In this document: in pieces, positions 1 to 14,009 of the stretch | Layout: each line of letters opens with the position of its first letter | Numbering within the stretch: position 1 is the stretch's first letter | Assembly (NCBI GenBank): GCA_026709085.1 | Contig: JAPOTR010000012.1 | Location: forward strand, 82,258-146,257 | Length of the DNA: 64,000 nucleotides | DNA from: Cyanobacteria bacterium MAG CAR3_bin_5 | Lineage (GTDB): Bacteria > Cyanobacteriota > Cyanobacteriia > PCC-6307 > Cyanobiaceae | Direction of reading: 5' to 3' | Notes under the pieces: model-generated | Databases searched by the model: none | The model's input: only the letters and a program-made list of their open reading frames with translations | What the model was told of the DNA's origin: nothing | Made by a program: the position numbers and the translations under genes

Positions 1-3000
1 CAGGCCCGCTCCGTTGCCCAGGGATTTCTGGAGGTGCAACTGCTCCGGGCGCTCAAACAGCCCCAGCTCCTGGAGCGGTTTGTGGTGTTTTTCCGCCCCC
101 AGGCCCTGGGGCCGCGCCAGGGCGGTCCATGCTGGCTACAGACCGCCTTGACCGCCCATGGGCGCCATCAGGAGCGCATTGCCACGGCATTCCAGCAGCA
201 GGCCTGCCATCAGGTGTTCCCGACTCTGGCAACGGCTGTGGCCCGGGCTGCGCCCACAGTGTCGGCAGCCGTGGTGCAGGAGGCCAGCCTGGTGCTGCTC
301 TATCGCCTGCTGTTCCTTCTCTACGGGGAAAGCCGCGGTCTGCCGGGCTCCGGCACAGGGGGCAATTGCAGCAGCCTCCATGGCCTGGTCAACAGAGTGG
401 CGGAGACCTGGCCCGGGGGACCGATGGCGTCCCGGGAACAGCACAACCACTGGACAACCATTGCCGCCCTCTTCCGGGACATGGCCCGCCGTCAACCTCA
501 CCTGGGTCGACCGGGACAGGGCATCTTCTCTGCCGAGCGGGCGCCTCTGCTGGCGGCCGTATCGTGCAGTGACGAGACGGTGGCCAGTGTGTTGATGGGG
601 CTGTGCTTTACCCGTCAAGGCAAGCCCATTGATTATGCCGACCTGGCAATCGAGCAGCTTGGCGCGTTATATGAGCAACTCATGGCCTACAGGCTGAAGC
701 GTGACGGGGACCGGATCACCGTGGCGGCCAACCGGTTATCCCGCAAAGCCGCAAGCTGCTATTACACCCCGAGGGCTCTGGTAGATCTCGTTCTTCGGGA
801 AACCATTGCCCCGTTGGTGCAAGGTCTCTCTTTCCGGCAACTGCTCAACTTGAAAATCTGTGACCCCGCCATGGGCACGGGCAACTTTCTCCTTGGCCTT
901 CTGGATTATCTCGGCGACGCCGTGCTTGCCGCCAGTGCATCGAGCCACCCTTCACCCGTTGATAACGGTCAAACGGTGCGCAGTCTGGTGCTACAGCACT
1001 GTATCTACGGTGTGGACAAAGACCCTATGGCTGTGGATCTGGCGCGGATGGCGTTGATGCTCCATGGCGATTCGCCGGACCCGGGACACCTGGATCATCA
1101 CCTGCACTGGGGCAACAGTCTGTTTGGCTGCTGGATCAGGGATGCAGTGGAGACAATTCGCCATGCAGAGGGATGCGCAACGCTACAGACATTGCTGCAG
1201 TCCCGACGCAGTCCCGCTGCCGCCATCGCCGCAACGGACCCCACAACGTTGCCAAACGCCACCAGCCACGACCATTGGCACGCCCTGGGCAAAGCCAACG
1301 GGCCGCTGGCGGCCCTGTTGTCCGCCGTCCATGCAGGGCATTGGTTGGAACCGACGCCAGCCCAGGACCGGTGCCTTGTTCATGACCTGTGGGGTGGTCG
1401 CTGGGGCAATCCCGTTCACGTGGTGACAGGTGTTGTCCCGGTCACTGATCCGCGACTGGTCCGGATCCTGGACCGGATGAACGCCGTTATCATCGAAGAG
1501 CGGTTTTTTCACTGGCAATTGGCATGTCCCGGCCTTTGGCCGGCAGGGGACGGCGAGGATCACAGCGGTGGTTTTGATGCCGTGATCGGCAATCCGCCCT
1601 GGGACAGGGTGAAACTTCAACAGGTGGAATGGTTTGCACAAAACTGTCCTGATGTGGCCTGGGCGCCCCATGCGGCGGCGCGGCGGCAGCGCATTGCCCA
1701 ACTACAACATCTCCAGGCGCCCCAGGCTGTGGCCTATGCCCATGCGGCGGCCCATGCAGCAGCAACGGCCCGGGTGGCCAAATCCTGTGGAGACTATCCC
1801 CTGCTGTCCGGGGGTGATCTCAATCTCTACGCCCTCTTTGTGGAGCGAGCCATGGCGTTGGTGAAGCCCCATGGACTGGTGGGCATGGTGACCCCGTCCA
1901 GCTTGGTCTCCGGGAAGACGGGGGCAGGGTTTTTCCGCCGTGTTGTCCAGGAAGGGCGCCTGAAGGTCTTGTACGACTTCGAGAACAGAAAGACCTTCTT
2001 CCCTGATGTTCACGGATCCTTGCGGTTTTGTGTCTTTGTTGCCCGGAAGAACCCAGGGGCCAGTTCCTCCCCCGTGGTCGCTGCGGCCCGCTGTGCCTTC
2101 CGTCTGGGCAGCATTGCCGAGTTGAAGGACCCGGAGCGGCGGTTTCTTCTGGGTGCGGACGACTTTGCCCGGGTCAATCCCAACACCCGGACGGCGCCTT
2201 TGTTCCGGAGCCGGCGGGATGCCGGGATCACCACAGGGATTTATCGGCGGCTCCCGGTGCTGGTCAACCGATCAGGGGGCAGGGTTTGCCGCCCATGGCC
2301 CGTGACCTACAGGAGGATGTTTGACATGAGCGCCGACTCCCATCTCTTCCGCAGCACCCCTGAAGGCGGGGACTGGCTGCCCCTCTATGAGGGGAAAATG
2401 ATGCAGGCATTCGACCATCGCGCTGCTGATGTGGTGGTCAGCAAGAGCAACGTGTTTCGTCCTGCCCGGCAACGTCTGTTGCAGAACTCTGAAAAAGCCA
2501 GTCCCGAGCGGCGCCCCCGCTGGCGCCATTACGTCAAGGTGGACGCCAGACGTTGGTTTTGGCCCGATTCATGGGTGGTTGCCTTCAAGGACGTCACAGC
2601 AACAACAAACATGAGAACCATGGTTGCCGCGATTTTGCCCCGGGCTGCCGTCAGCCACAAACTTCCCCTGTTGTTATTCAACAGTAACATCAGCAGGCGA
2701 GCCTCCTGGGCCTGTTTCATTCTTGCCAATCTGAATTCCATCGTTTTTGATTTCGTCGTTCGCCAGAAGCTTTACGGAACCAGTTTGACTCTCCACGTCC
2801 TCGAACAACTCCCTGTTGTGCCTCCGGATGGCTTCCATATCCGCATCGGTTCCACCACCGCCGCCAAAATTATCAGGGCTGCCGTGCTGGAACTCACCTA
2901 CACAGCCTGGGACCTTGCGGCCTTTGCCCGTGATCTGGGCCATGGGGGGCCGCCCTTTGCCTGGAATCCTCAGCGCCGTCTCCATCTGCGTGCAAGACTT

Positions 3001-3201
3001 GACGCCCTGTTTTTCCTCCTCTATGGCATCACCGACGAGGAAGAGATTCATTACATTTACTCAACATTCCCCGTCATGCAAAGACAGGAGTTGGCTCTTT
3101 ATGGTGACCACCGCTCTGTGAAGGTGTGCCTCAAGGTGCTGAGAACATTTCAGAGGCTGGGTCATGGACCACTGGCGCCAGCGCCTGACCTGAGCAACTG
3201 A
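1..3201 (+). CDS. Eco57I-like N6-adenine DNA methyltransferase (type IIG/R-M-like), 5' end outside window
   Basis: The frame is open to the first base of the window, so the protein starts upstream; a GTG at 34 is only an internal codon. About 1066 residues are visible. The Rossmann motif I reads DPAMGTGNFLL, is preceded by a YYTPRALV segment, and is followed by an acidic motif (GVDKDPMAVDLARM). The catalytic motif IV is NPPW in GNPPWDRVK, roughly 250 residues further on, which marks an N6-adenine methylase. The C-terminal 500 residues have no motif I recognise and should hold target recognition. This layout fits large Eco57I-type or DISARM/BREX-like methylases; the missing N-terminus and unseen upstream genes prevent a finer assignment. 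The stop is followed by about 100 bases and a GNAT gene on the same strand. Confidence 0.8.
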   Translation, partial: QARSVAQGFLEVQLLRALKQPQLLERFVVFFRPQALGPRQGGPCWLQTALTAHGRHQERIATAFQQQACHQVFPTLATAVARAAPTVSAAVVQEASLVLLYRLLFLLYGESRGLPGSGTGGNCSSLHGLVNRVAETWPGGPMASREQHNHWTTIAALFRDMARRQPHLGRPGQGIFSAERAPLLAAVSCSDETVASVLMGLCFTRQGKPIDYADLAIEQLGALYEQLMAYRLKRDGDRITVAANRLSRKAASCYYTPRALVDLVLRETIAPLVQGLSFRQLLNLKICDPAMGTGNFLLGLLDYLGDAVLAASASSHPSPVDNGQTVRSLVLQHCIYGVDKDPMAVDLARMALMLHGDSPDPGHLDHHLHWGNSLFGCWIRDAVETIRHAEGCATLQTLLQSRRSPAAAIAATDPTTLPNATSHDHWHALGKANGPLAALLSAVHAGHWLEPTPAQDRCLVHDLWGGRWGNPVHVVTGVVPVTDPRLVRILDRMNAVIIEERFFHWQLACPGLWPAGDGEDHSGGFDAVIGNPPWDRVKLQQVEWFAQNCPDVAWAPHAAARRQRIAQLQHLQAPQAVAYAHAAAHAAATARVAKSCGDYPLLSGGDLNLYALFVERAMALVKPHGLVGMVTPSSLVSGKTGAGFFRRVVQEGRLKVLYDFENRKTFFPDVHGSLRFCVFVARKNPGASSSPVVAAARCAFRLGSIAELKDPERRFLLGADDFARVNPNTRTAPLFRSRRDAGITTGIYRRLPVLVNRSGGRVCRPWPVTYRRMFDMSADSHLFRSTPEGGDWLPLYEGKMMQAFDHRAADVVVSKSNVFRPARQRLLQNSEKASPERRPRWRHYVKVDARRWFWPDSWVVAFKDVTATTNMRTMVAAILPRAAVSHKLPLLLFNSNISRRASWACFILANLNSIVFDFVVRQKLYGTSLTLHVLEQLPVVPPDGFHIRIGSTTAAKIIRAAVLELTYTAWDLAAFARDLGHGGPPFAWNPQRRLHLRARLDALFFLLYGITDEEEIHYIYSTFPVMQRQELALYGDHRSVKVCLKVLRTFQRLGHGPLAPAPDLSN

Positions 3202-3301
3202 ATGGGTTGTCCGGCCGAGCGGATGAGGGCGCAGTCGCAATGGAGAGAGTCCTGTCAGGGATGCGCCCAAGGGGAAAATGTGGCAAAAGGGGGCTGAAAA
3301 C

Positions 3302-3904
3302 ATGAATATGGCCCGAAAAACGGATCTGCGGCCGGCGGTTATGGAAGATCGACCGTACCTCTATCAGTCCATGGCGTGTTCGGATGCGACGCCGGAAATG
3401 ATGGGGTTGCCGCGCTTCCCCGACCATCCTGTGCCGGATTATCCCACCTTCTACGAGGATTTTGATGACGCGGCCTTTGCCAATGAGAGCGGCTCTCGCC
3501 CGTTCATCATCACCGCCGCCGGTTGTGACATCGGCGCTGCCTGCTACACCATACGCGGCCGGTTTGCCGAGCTCGATATCTGGATTGCCCCACGGAAGGA
3601 TTGGGGCCAGGGTCATGGCATCCGCGCTCTTGAGCAACTCATCGCCTTACTGGACGCGACGGGCCTGATCGATGGTGCAATCATGCGGCCCTCGGCCCGC
3701 AACGCACGCTCCATTGCCGCCTATTGCAAGGCCGGCTTTGCCCTCTTCGAGGATCAGGTACACCAACTCCCGGCCCGGTGTCTGGACGGTGGCGAGGATT
3801 ACACCGATGCTGTGGTCATGGTCCGCCTGATCCAACAGGGTGGGGATAGCATCAATTCCGCGCATGACGATGAATTCCCCGTTCATGGGCTCTCATGCTG
3901 CTAG
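3302..3904 (+). CDS. GNAT family N-acetyltransferase
   Basis: A 200-residue protein with the GNAT fold pattern. The acetyl-CoA binding motif A appears as WGQGHGIRALEQL, followed by the usual N-A-R-S-I-A-A-Y-C-K-A-G-F segment (asparagine plus aromatic, then KAGF) that closes the fold. The substrate is not predictable. I prefer the ATG at 3302 because a GGGGG run lies about nine bases upstream; an in-frame ATG at 3278 would add eight residues. The gene stands alone between the methylase and tRNA-Val. Confidence 0.75.
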   Translation: MNMARKTDLRPAVMEDRPYLYQSMACSDATPEMMGLPRFPDHPVPDYPTFYEDFDDAAFANESGSRPFIITAAGCDIGAACYTIRGRFAELDIWIAPRKDWGQGHGIRALEQLIALLDATGLIDGAIMRPSARNARSIAAYCKAGFALFEDQVHQLPARCLDGGEDYTDAVVMVRLIQQGGDSINSAHDDEFPVHGLSCC

Positions 3905-3943
3905 AATTCGCCATTCATGCTCCGGCTTGACTCTTCATCTTCT

Positions 3944-3964
3944 CTTTGGGATGGAACCCCAAAG
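3944..3964 (+). terminator. Small hairpin after the GNAT gene
   Basis: A 7-bp inverted repeat, CTTTGGG and CCCAAAG, with a 7-base loop sits 40 bases after the GNAT stop and just before tRNA-Val. There is no T-run, so it is at best a weak terminator or an RNA-processing site. An unrelated GATGATGCATCATC palindrome follows at about 3970. Confidence 0.3.
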
Positions 3965-3983
3965 CACTGGATGATGCATCATC

Positions 3984-4055
<72 letters not shown>

Positions 4056-4192
4056 TCTGTATCTTTGTGTAGAGGGGGCCATGGGGACAGTGGTGTGGGC
4101 CACCGGGAAAGATTCCTTTTTCTCGCGTTTCGCACTGGCGCCACAGCATGCTAGATTGAAAAACGTCCAGGAATCCTCTTTTGGTCCGAACG

Positions 4193-4558
4193 ATGCTGAC
4201 AAAAACAGAGCTTCTCAAAAAAGTCCACGAGCTTGCTGATGCCGGCAAGTCCGATGTGGTCCGCGCCTGCGGCTACGTGTCCACCACCAAGGATGGGCGT
4301 GAGCGCCTTAATTTCACGGCTTTCTACGAAGCGGTTCTTGATGCCAAGGGTGTGGAGATCGGGCGCGGCGGTGGTGCGAAGAGTGGGCGCAAACTCAGCT
4401 TTCTGGCCAAGATCCAGGGCAACGGCAATTTGCTCATTGGCAAGGCCTACACCAAGAAACTTGGTCTGAACCCCGGTGACGAGTTTGAGATCAAGCTGGG
4501 CCGGAAACACATCCGTCTTGTTCCCCTGGGCGCCGAGGACGACGGCGGGGAGGAGTGA
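4193..4558 (+). CDS. cyAbrB-type transcriptional regulator
   Basis: A 121-residue protein of the cyanobacterial AbrB family, which acts as a DNA-binding regulator of carbon and nitrogen metabolism in cyanobacteria. The N-terminal half (LLKKVHELADAGKSDVVRACGY) is the cyanobacteria-specific segment. The C-terminal half holds the swapped-hairpin AbrB domain, with the typical GNGNLLIGKAYTKKLGLNPG stretch. ATG at 4193 is chosen; a TTG at 4181 would add four residues. A second copy with the same architecture starts 94 bases downstream, about 60 percent identical by eye, so the pair arose by tandem duplication as is common in this family. Confidence 0.85.
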   Translation: MLTKTELLKKVHELADAGKSDVVRACGYVSTTKDGRERLNFTAFYEAVLDAKGVEIGRGGGAKSGRKLSFLAKIQGNGNLLIGKAYTKKLGLNPGDEFEIKLGRKHIRLVPLGAEDDGGEE

Positions 4559-4652
4559 GGGTTCGCCACTTGAGACAATTCCCGCCACCCCCACACCCGT
4601 CCCGGATGGTGGAAAAGCCTTGTTGAACGATGACGCCAACCCCTTCGCCTGA

Positions 4653-7600
4653 ATGATGCTCCAGCACACAGAGCTTCTCAACAAGGTCCATGAGCTTGCT
4701 GGCGCCAGCAAAACAGAAGTCATCCGCGCCTGTGGCTACGTCACCACCACAAAGAGCGGCCGTTCACGGCTCAACGTCACCGCCTTTTACGAGGCCCTGC
4801 TCCAGGCCAAAGGCGTGCGGATTGGCGGTAACCCCAAAGGGGGCCGCCGCCTCGATTTTGCCGGCAGGATTCAGGGCAACGGGAACCTGGTGATTGGCAA
4901 GGCCTATACCAGGCAACTGGGGTTGGCGCCCGGTGATCGTCTGGCCATCCGGATCAGGGACGGCCAGGTAATGCTCACCGTGATGGACCAGGACAGGCCC
5001 GGAGTGGATGAGCGCTCAACGCCCAACTCCCCGCCCATGGCGGCAATGGGGCAATACGACCCGAAGCCCGTGGAATCCCGCTGGCAGTCGGCCTGGGAGC
5101 GCTGTGATGCATTTCACCCGGATCCCCGGGCCCCAGGCCGGCCCTATGGGGTGGTGATTCCACCCCCCAACGTGACGGGCAGTCTACACATGGGCCATGC
5201 CTTTGAAGCGGCCCTGATTGACACCATGGTGCGGTTCAAGCGGTTGCAGGGGTACAACACCCTCTGCCTGCCGGGAACGGATCACGCCTCCATTGCGGTG
5301 CAGACCCTCCTGGAGAAACAACTGGCCCAGGAAGGGACCAGCAAGGACCGGCTTGGCCGTGAAGCGTTCCTGAAGCGGGCCTGGGCCTGGAAGCAGGAGA
5401 GTGGCGGAACCATCGTGACCCAGTTGCGTCGTTTGGGCTTTTCCGTAGATTGGCAACGGGAGCGCTTCACCCTGGACCCTGGCCTCAGCCGGGCGGTGCA
5501 GGAGTCCTTTCTGAGATTGCATGACAAGGGTCTGATTTATCGCGGGGAATACCTGGTGAACTGGTGCCCCGCCTCCGGCTCGGCCGTGAGCGATCTGGAG
5601 GTGGAGATGAAAGAAGTGGACGGTCGTCTCTGGTATTTCCGCTATCCCCTCACCGATGGATCCGGTCACCTGGAGGTGGCCACCACCCGGCCCGAGACCA
5701 TGCTGGGGGACGTGGCAGTGGCGGTGAACCCCGGCGACCAGCGCTATGCCCCACTGGTGGGGCGTACCCTCACTCTGCCCCTGGTGGGTCGCCGGATTCC
5801 GGTTGTTGCCGATGAGCACGTGGACCCCCAATTCGGCACCGGCTGCGTAAAGGTGACCCCCGCCCATGACCCCAACGACTTTGCCATGGGGCGGCGCCAT
5901 GGCCTCCCCATGGTGACGGTCATGGACAAGAACGGGCGCATGAATGAAGCGGCCGGCCCGTTCCACGGCCTGGACCGCTTCGAGGCGAGACAGGCGGTTG
6001 TGGCCGCTCTGGCCGCTGCACAGGCTTTGGTGAAAGTAGAGGATTACCGCCACAGCGTTCCCTATTCCGACCGGGGCAAGGTTCCGGTGGAGCCCCTGCT
6101 CTCCACCCAGTGGTTTGTCCGGACCAAGCCCCTGGCGGAGGCTTGCCTGCAAGCCCTGGACCGGGAACACCTCCGCTTTGTTCCCCGGCGTTGGGCCAAG
6201 GTGTACCGGAACTGGCTTACGGATATCCGCGACTGGTGCATCAGCCGCCAGTTGTGGTGGGGGCATCGCATTCCCGCCTGGTTTGTGGTGAGTGAAACCG
6301 ACAACCAACTGCGCAGTGATACGCCCTACGTGGTGGCCCGCAACGAAGCGGAAGCCCATGAAGAGGCGCAGCAACGTTATGGCCCGGAGGCAACAATTCA
6401 GCAGGATGAAGACGTTCTCGATACCTGGTTTTCCAGTGCGCTGTGGCCCTTCTCCACCATGGGCTGGCCGGATGAGGAGAATGCCGATCTGCAGCGTTGG
6501 TATCCCAATAGCACCCTGTTCACCGGGTTCGACATCATCTTTTTCTGGGTGGCCCGCATGACGATGATGGCTTCGGCCTGCACCGGCGCCATGCCCTTCG
6601 CCGACGTGTACATCCATGGCCTGGTGCGGGACGAGCAGAACCGCAAGATGAGCAAATCCGCAGGCAACGGGATTGACCCCCTGGTGCTCTGTGAGCGCTA
6701 TGGGGCGGACGCCCTCCGCTTTTCCCTGGTGCGGGGCGTGGCGGGAGCGGGGCAGGACATTCGCCTGGATTTTGATCCTGCCACCCAGGCCTCCAACATT
6801 GTCGAGGTGTCCCGGAACTTTGCCAACAAGTTGTGGAATGCCACCCGCTTCGCCCTACTCAATCTGGATGGGGCCACCCCCGCATCCCTTGGTCCGCCGG
6901 ATCCCGACAAACTCCTGATTGCGGATCGCTGGATCCTCTCCCGCCTGGCGCGCACCAGCCGGACCATGGCGGAGAAGCTGGACAACTACGGCTTGGGGGA
7001 ATCGGCCAGGATCCTCTATGAATTTGCCTGGAACGACGTGTGCGACTGGACCATTGAACTGCTCAAGCGGCGCCTCAACGGCAGCAATCCGGAAGATCGC
7101 CACACGGCCCAGCAGGTCCTGGCATTGGTGATTGAGCAACTGCTGGTGCTGGTCCAGCCTTTCATGCCCCACATCAGCGAGGAACTCTGGCATCGGCTGA
7201 CCGGCGCCCATCCTGACACCTTCCTGGCCCTGCAGCAGTGGCCCCGATTGGATCAGGCCCATCTGGACGATCAGCTTGAACAGCAGTTTGCGGCCCTCAT
7301 TGACGCCATTCGCGTGGTGCGCAACCTGCGGACAGTGGCGGGCTTGAAACCCTCCCAGACGGCCGCGGACGTGCTTCTTGTGAGCGATAACGAAACATTG
7401 TGCCAACTGCTAGGGGAGGCCAAAGCGGACATTGCCAGCCTCGGCAAGGTCGGGACGGTGAACATCAGCAGCACCGCCGTCACCCTGCCCCGCTGTTTGA
7501 GCGCCGTCAGTGGTGACCTGCAGATTCTGCTGCCGGTCGGTGGTCTTGTGGACGTGGAGGCCCTGCGGGGCCGCCTGCAGAAAGATCTCGGCAAGGCGGA

Positions 7601-7751
7601 GAAGGAGATCGCCGTCCTTTCCCAGCGCCTGCGCAATCCCGGCTTTCTGGGTCAGGCGCCCCAGGAGGTGGTGAGCAGGATGCGTTCTAATCTGAGCGAG
7701 GCCCGGCAGCAGTACCAATTGGCCCAAGGGCGTCTAACCTCCTTGGGCTGA
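4653..7751 (+). CDS. valS: AbrB-domain / valyl-tRNA synthetase in-frame fusion
   Basis: One uninterrupted 1032-codon frame. Residues 1-113 are a complete cyAbrB protein ([17 protein letters not shown], then [20 protein letters not shown]). A short linker of about 17 residues follows. From Met129 or Met132 (ATG at 5037 or 5046) the sequence is a full-length class I valyl-tRNA synthetase of about 900 residues. It has a HIGH-type motif (HMGH in [12 protein letters not shown]), the CP1 editing domain, KMSKS in [11 protein letters not shown], the anticodon-binding domain, and the C-terminal coiled coil rich in L, R, K and E. ValS charges tRNA-Val, and tRNA-Val(UAC) lies 600 bases upstream. I read the bases across the junction and find no stop. 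Either the regulator is fused to the enzyme, or the internal ATGs are used and the AbrB stop codon has been lost. Confidence 0.9.
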   Translation: MMLQHTELLNKVHELAGASKTEVIRACGYVTTTKSGRSRLNVTAFYEALLQAKGVRIGGNPKGGRRLDFAGRIQGNGNLVIGKAYTRQLGLAPGDRLAIRIRDGQVMLTVMDQDRPGVDERSTPNSPPMAAMGQYDPKPVESRWQSAWERCDAFHPDPRAPGRPYGVVIPPPNVTGSLHMGHAFEAALIDTMVRFKRLQGYNTLCLPGTDHASIAVQTLLEKQLAQEGTSKDRLGREAFLKRAWAWKQESGGTIVTQLRRLGFSVDWQRERFTLDPGLSRAVQESFLRLHDKGLIYRGEYLVNWCPASGSAVSDLEVEMKEVDGRLWYFRYPLTDGSGHLEVATTRPETMLGDVAVAVNPGDQRYAPLVGRTLTLPLVGRRIPVVADEHVDPQFGTGCVKVTPAHDPNDFAMGRRHGLPMVTVMDKNGRMNEAAGPFHGLDRFEARQAVVAALAAAQALVKVEDYRHSVPYSDRGKVPVEPLLSTQWFVRTKPLAEACLQALDREHLRFVPRRWAKVYRNWLTDIRDWCISRQLWWGHRIPAWFVVSETDNQLRSDTPYVVARNEAEAHEEAQQRYGPEATIQQDEDVLDTWFSSALWPFSTMGWPDEENADLQRWYPNSTLFTGFDIIFFWVARMTMMASACTGAMPFADVYIHGLVRDEQNRKMSKSAGNGIDPLVLCERYGADALRFSLVRGVAGAGQDIRLDFDPATQASNIVEVSRNFANKLWNATRFALLNLDGATPASLGPPDPDKLLIADRWILSRLARTSRTMAEKLDNYGLGESARILYEFAWNDVCDWTIELLKRRLNGSNPEDRHTAQQVLALVIEQLLVLVQPFMPHISEELWHRLTGAHPDTFLALQQWPRLDQAHLDDQLEQQFAALIDAIRVVRNLRTVAGLKPSQTAADVLLVSDNETLCQLLGEAKADIASLGKVGTVNISSTAVTLPRCLSAVSGDLQILLPVGGLVDVEALRGRLQKDLGKAEKEIAVLSQRLRNPGFLGQAPQEVVSRMRSNLSEARQQYQLAQGRLTSLG

Positions 7752-7815
7752 GGGAGGGCGTTCCCGCCCCAGCCCGCACAGGGTTAACCGGGCCCAGTTC
7801 CCCGCCACCAATCCC

Positions 7816-8433
7816 ATGCAATCCCTGATCGAAACCATTGAAACCTTCCTCAGGGATCTGGGCCCGGTGGGCTGGATCGTGTTTATCGCCCTGTATGCCC
7901 TGGCGGTCACCTTCTATGTGCCGGGCTCGGTGCTGACCCTGCTGGGTGGCGCCTTGTTCGGGCCGCGGCTGGGGGTGCTGGGGGTGCTGGCTGGCGCCTT
8001 TCTCGGTATGGCCGGGAACTGGTTTCTCACGCGCCAGTGGCTGCGTCCCTGGGCCCAGAGGAAACTGGAGCAGAACCCACGGCTGCAACGGGTAGAGCAG
8101 GCGTTGAGCCGGGACGAGGGTTGGAAGCTGGTGGCGCTTCTGCGGCTGTCGCCACTGTTTCCTTTTGTTCTGATCAACCTGGTGTGCGCCCTCACCAGCA
8201 ACCTGCGCTTCCTGCCCTACATGGCGGCATCAGCCGCCATCCTGCCGGGCACCGTTCTCTACATCTACATTGGCGACACGGTCCGCCAGGGGTTGACGTT
8301 GGATGGCGGCCTGGAGCAGGGTCAATTTCTCCTTCGCATCCTTGGCGTGGCAGCCACCTTTGCCGTGGTGTGGGTGGTGGGGCGCACAGCCAGCAGGGTG
8401 CTGAAGAAGCAGTTGAGTGAAACCGACACCTGA
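7816..8433 (+). CDS. TVP38/TMEM64 family inner-membrane protein (VTT domain)
   Basis: A 205-residue polytopic membrane protein. It has an N-terminal hydrophobic helix (VGWIVFIALYALAV), the VTT signature around FYVPGSVLTLLGGALFG, a re-entrant glycine-rich stretch (AGAFLGMAGNWF), the conserved LLRLSPLFPF segment and a final C-terminal helix. Family members are DedA-like transporters or scramblases of uncertain substrate. It starts 64 bases after valS on the same strand and its TGA abuts the stop codon of the next, convergent gene with no gap. Confidence 0.85.
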   Translation: MQSLIETIETFLRDLGPVGWIVFIALYALAVTFYVPGSVLTLLGGALFGPRLGVLGVLAGAFLGMAGNWFLTRQWLRPWAQRKLEQNPRLQRVEQALSRDEGWKLVALLRLSPLFPFVLINLVCALTSNLRFLPYMAASAAILPGTVLYIYIGDTVRQGLTLDGGLEQGQFLLRILGVAATFAVVWVVGRTASRVLKKQLSETDT

Positions 8434-8628
8434 TCAGGCTGCCCGGAACAAGTTGCGAATGCTGCGGCTGACGGGGGACAGGACCACGTCCCGCAGGACG
8501 GCAATGGCCACAAACCAGTACAGACGCAGGCGGGCCATGGGACCACGCTGCTGAGCCCGCTGAGCCAAGTGGGCGTACTTGGCGCGACCACAGTCCGTTT
8601 TGATCCAGCGTTCAATGCCTTGGTCCAT
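8434..8628 (-). CDS. Small hypothetical protein
   Basis: A 64-residue basic protein with a hydrophobic middle segment (LRLYWFVAIAVLRDVVL) that could be one membrane helix. I recognise no domain. It lies 42 bases after the exonuclease gene on the same strand, and its stop touches the TVP38 stop, so it may be the last gene of the ligA-exonuclease operon. That arrangement supports it as real, but the short length leaves doubt. Confidence 0.5.
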   Translation of the reverse strand: MDQGIERWIKTDCGRAKYAHLAQRAQQRGPMARLRLYWFVAIAVLRDVVLSPVSRSIRNLFRAA

Positions 8629-8670
8629 GACCTGACGGGGAAAACGGCTTTCAGTCTGGCGCAGTTTCTG

Positions 8671-12819
<4,149 letters not shown>

Positions 12820-12886
12820 GGATCAAGCAGCGGCAGCGAAAAGCAATTGTGCCTGATGCTCGGCCCCTCCGGGGGCTAGTCTTAGG

Positions 12887-13453
12887 ATGAGGGCCTGGAG
12901 CATCAGGGACATGGGCGTTGCGTTTCTGCCGCCATTGTTCCACCGTTACAATCAGGCGTTCTTCGCCCGGACCATTCCCCACGACCAACTGCGCTTCAGT
13001 TGGAGCCGCCGCATGAGCCGTGCCGCGGGGTCCTACCGGCGCCGGGGCAGCCTTGCCCGGATCACTCTCTCGTTGCCGGTGCTGTCACCGTTGCCCGCGT
13101 CAGCCACCCACAGCACCCTGGTCCACGAGATGATCCACGCATGGGTGGATCTGGTGCTGCACCGGCGGGAGGGCCATGGACCCTGTTTCTGCGGCAAGAT
13201 GGAGGAAATCAACGGCCGGAAAACAGGGCTGACCGTCGGCATTCGCCACCATTTCCCCGTCCCTGCCCGCCCGGCCTCCTGGCAGGCCCGTTGTGGCTGT
13301 TGCGGAGCTGTCACCCCCTATAAGCGGCGCGTCACAGGGCTGGCCTGCCGCACTTGTTGCCGGCGCTTCAACGGAGGACGGTGGGACCAACGCTTCCTTT
13401 TGCGGTTTGAACGACATCCCGCAAACGCCCAGGATCAAGGGAGTTGGGGCTAG
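12887..13453 (+). CDS. SprT-like zinc metallopeptidase-domain protein
   Basis: 188 residues with the SprT zinc-site pattern HEMIHAW (HExxH) and a third ligand in GHGPCFCGKMEEIN. The C-terminal third is a zinc ribbon with two cysteine pairs (CGCC, CRTCC). SprT/Spartan relatives act on DNA-protein crosslinks in eukaryotes; the bacterial role is unclear. ATG 12887 is taken; ATG at 12911 (MGVAFLPPLF) would give 180 residues and better matches the usual family start. It is divergent from the ligA operon, with 67 bases between. Confidence 0.8.
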   Translation: MRAWSIRDMGVAFLPPLFHRYNQAFFARTIPHDQLRFSWSRRMSRAAGSYRRRGSLARITLSLPVLSPLPASATHSTLVHEMIHAWVDLVLHRREGHGPCFCGKMEEINGRKTGLTVGIRHHFPVPARPASWQARCGCCGAVTPYKRRVTGLACRTCCRRFNGGRWDQRFLLRFERHPANAQDQGSWG

Positions 13454-13463
13454 GCTGACAACC

Positions 13464-14009
13464 ATGACAACGCAGGATCCCTACCGTCGCCGCCCTGGTC
13501 ATGCCCTGGTGAGTCTGGTGGAGGCCGGCCGTGATCTTGTCCATGGCGCTGCCGGCGCCAGACCGGGATCACGGCGCCGCAGGAATCTGGGGGGCATCGG
13601 CCAGGTGAGCCGTTGGGTTGGCGACGGCATCAATTGGCTCCTGGATGATGATGGCAATGCGGTGACCCGGGAGGCGCCTTGGACAGAGCCCCAATCCCCC
13701 ATTGACGGGCGCAGGAACGGGGGCAGACCCGAGCGGATGACCGGTGATGCATCCGGCGGGGAGCCGTCCTGGTCCGGCCAGGGGAACGATGGGGGGGCAC
13801 GGCGCCGTCCCCTTCAGGTGATCCCCCACCCTGCTCCCCCTCTGCTCCGGCAAGCGGATTCTTCCCCAGGGCAGTGGCAAGAGCCCCCATCATCCTCCGA
13901 ACCTGATCAACCATTCGGCAACCGGGATCAACCGGGATCACGCCACCGCGAGGGTGGCGGTGGTCGGTCACGCCCCCGTCCCCGCTCCAGCCGCCGCATC
14001 AAGCCATGA
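13464..14009 (+). CDS. Hypothetical protein with basic low-complexity tail
   Basis: 181 residues from the ATG at 13464. The first 75 residues (RPGHALVSLVEAGRDLVHG, then WVGDGINWLLDDDGN) look like a structured segment. The rest is rich in P, S, G, Q and R and probably disordered, ending in SRRIKP. No known domain. Its stop overlaps the next start (ATGA at 14006), which supports it as translated. The frame stays open upstream into the SprT gene, so the start is set by the ATG following the SprT stop. Confidence 0.55.
   Translation: MTTQDPYRRRPGHALVSLVEAGRDLVHGAAGARPGSRRRRNLGGIGQVSRWVGDGINWLLDDDGNAVTREAPWTEPQSPIDGRRNGGRPERMTGDASGGEPSWSGQGNDGGARRRPLQVIPHPAPPLLRQADSSPGQWQEPPSSSEPDQPFGNRDQPGSRHREGGGGRSRPRPRSSRRIKP

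Noticed and set aside
136..618. Long antisense frames across the methylase gene
   Set aside because: GC-rich coding DNA leaves reverse frames open; the translated sequences are rich in R, P, G and H and have no domain or RBS.
4056..4192. T-box or other leader before the AbrB-valS genes
   Set aside because: No specifier or conserved T-box sequence; T-boxes are not expected in cyanobacteria.
5184..6617. 477-codon minus-strand frame opposite valS
   Set aside because: The plus frame is a textbook valyl-tRNA synthetase; the reverse is an artefact of third-position GC.
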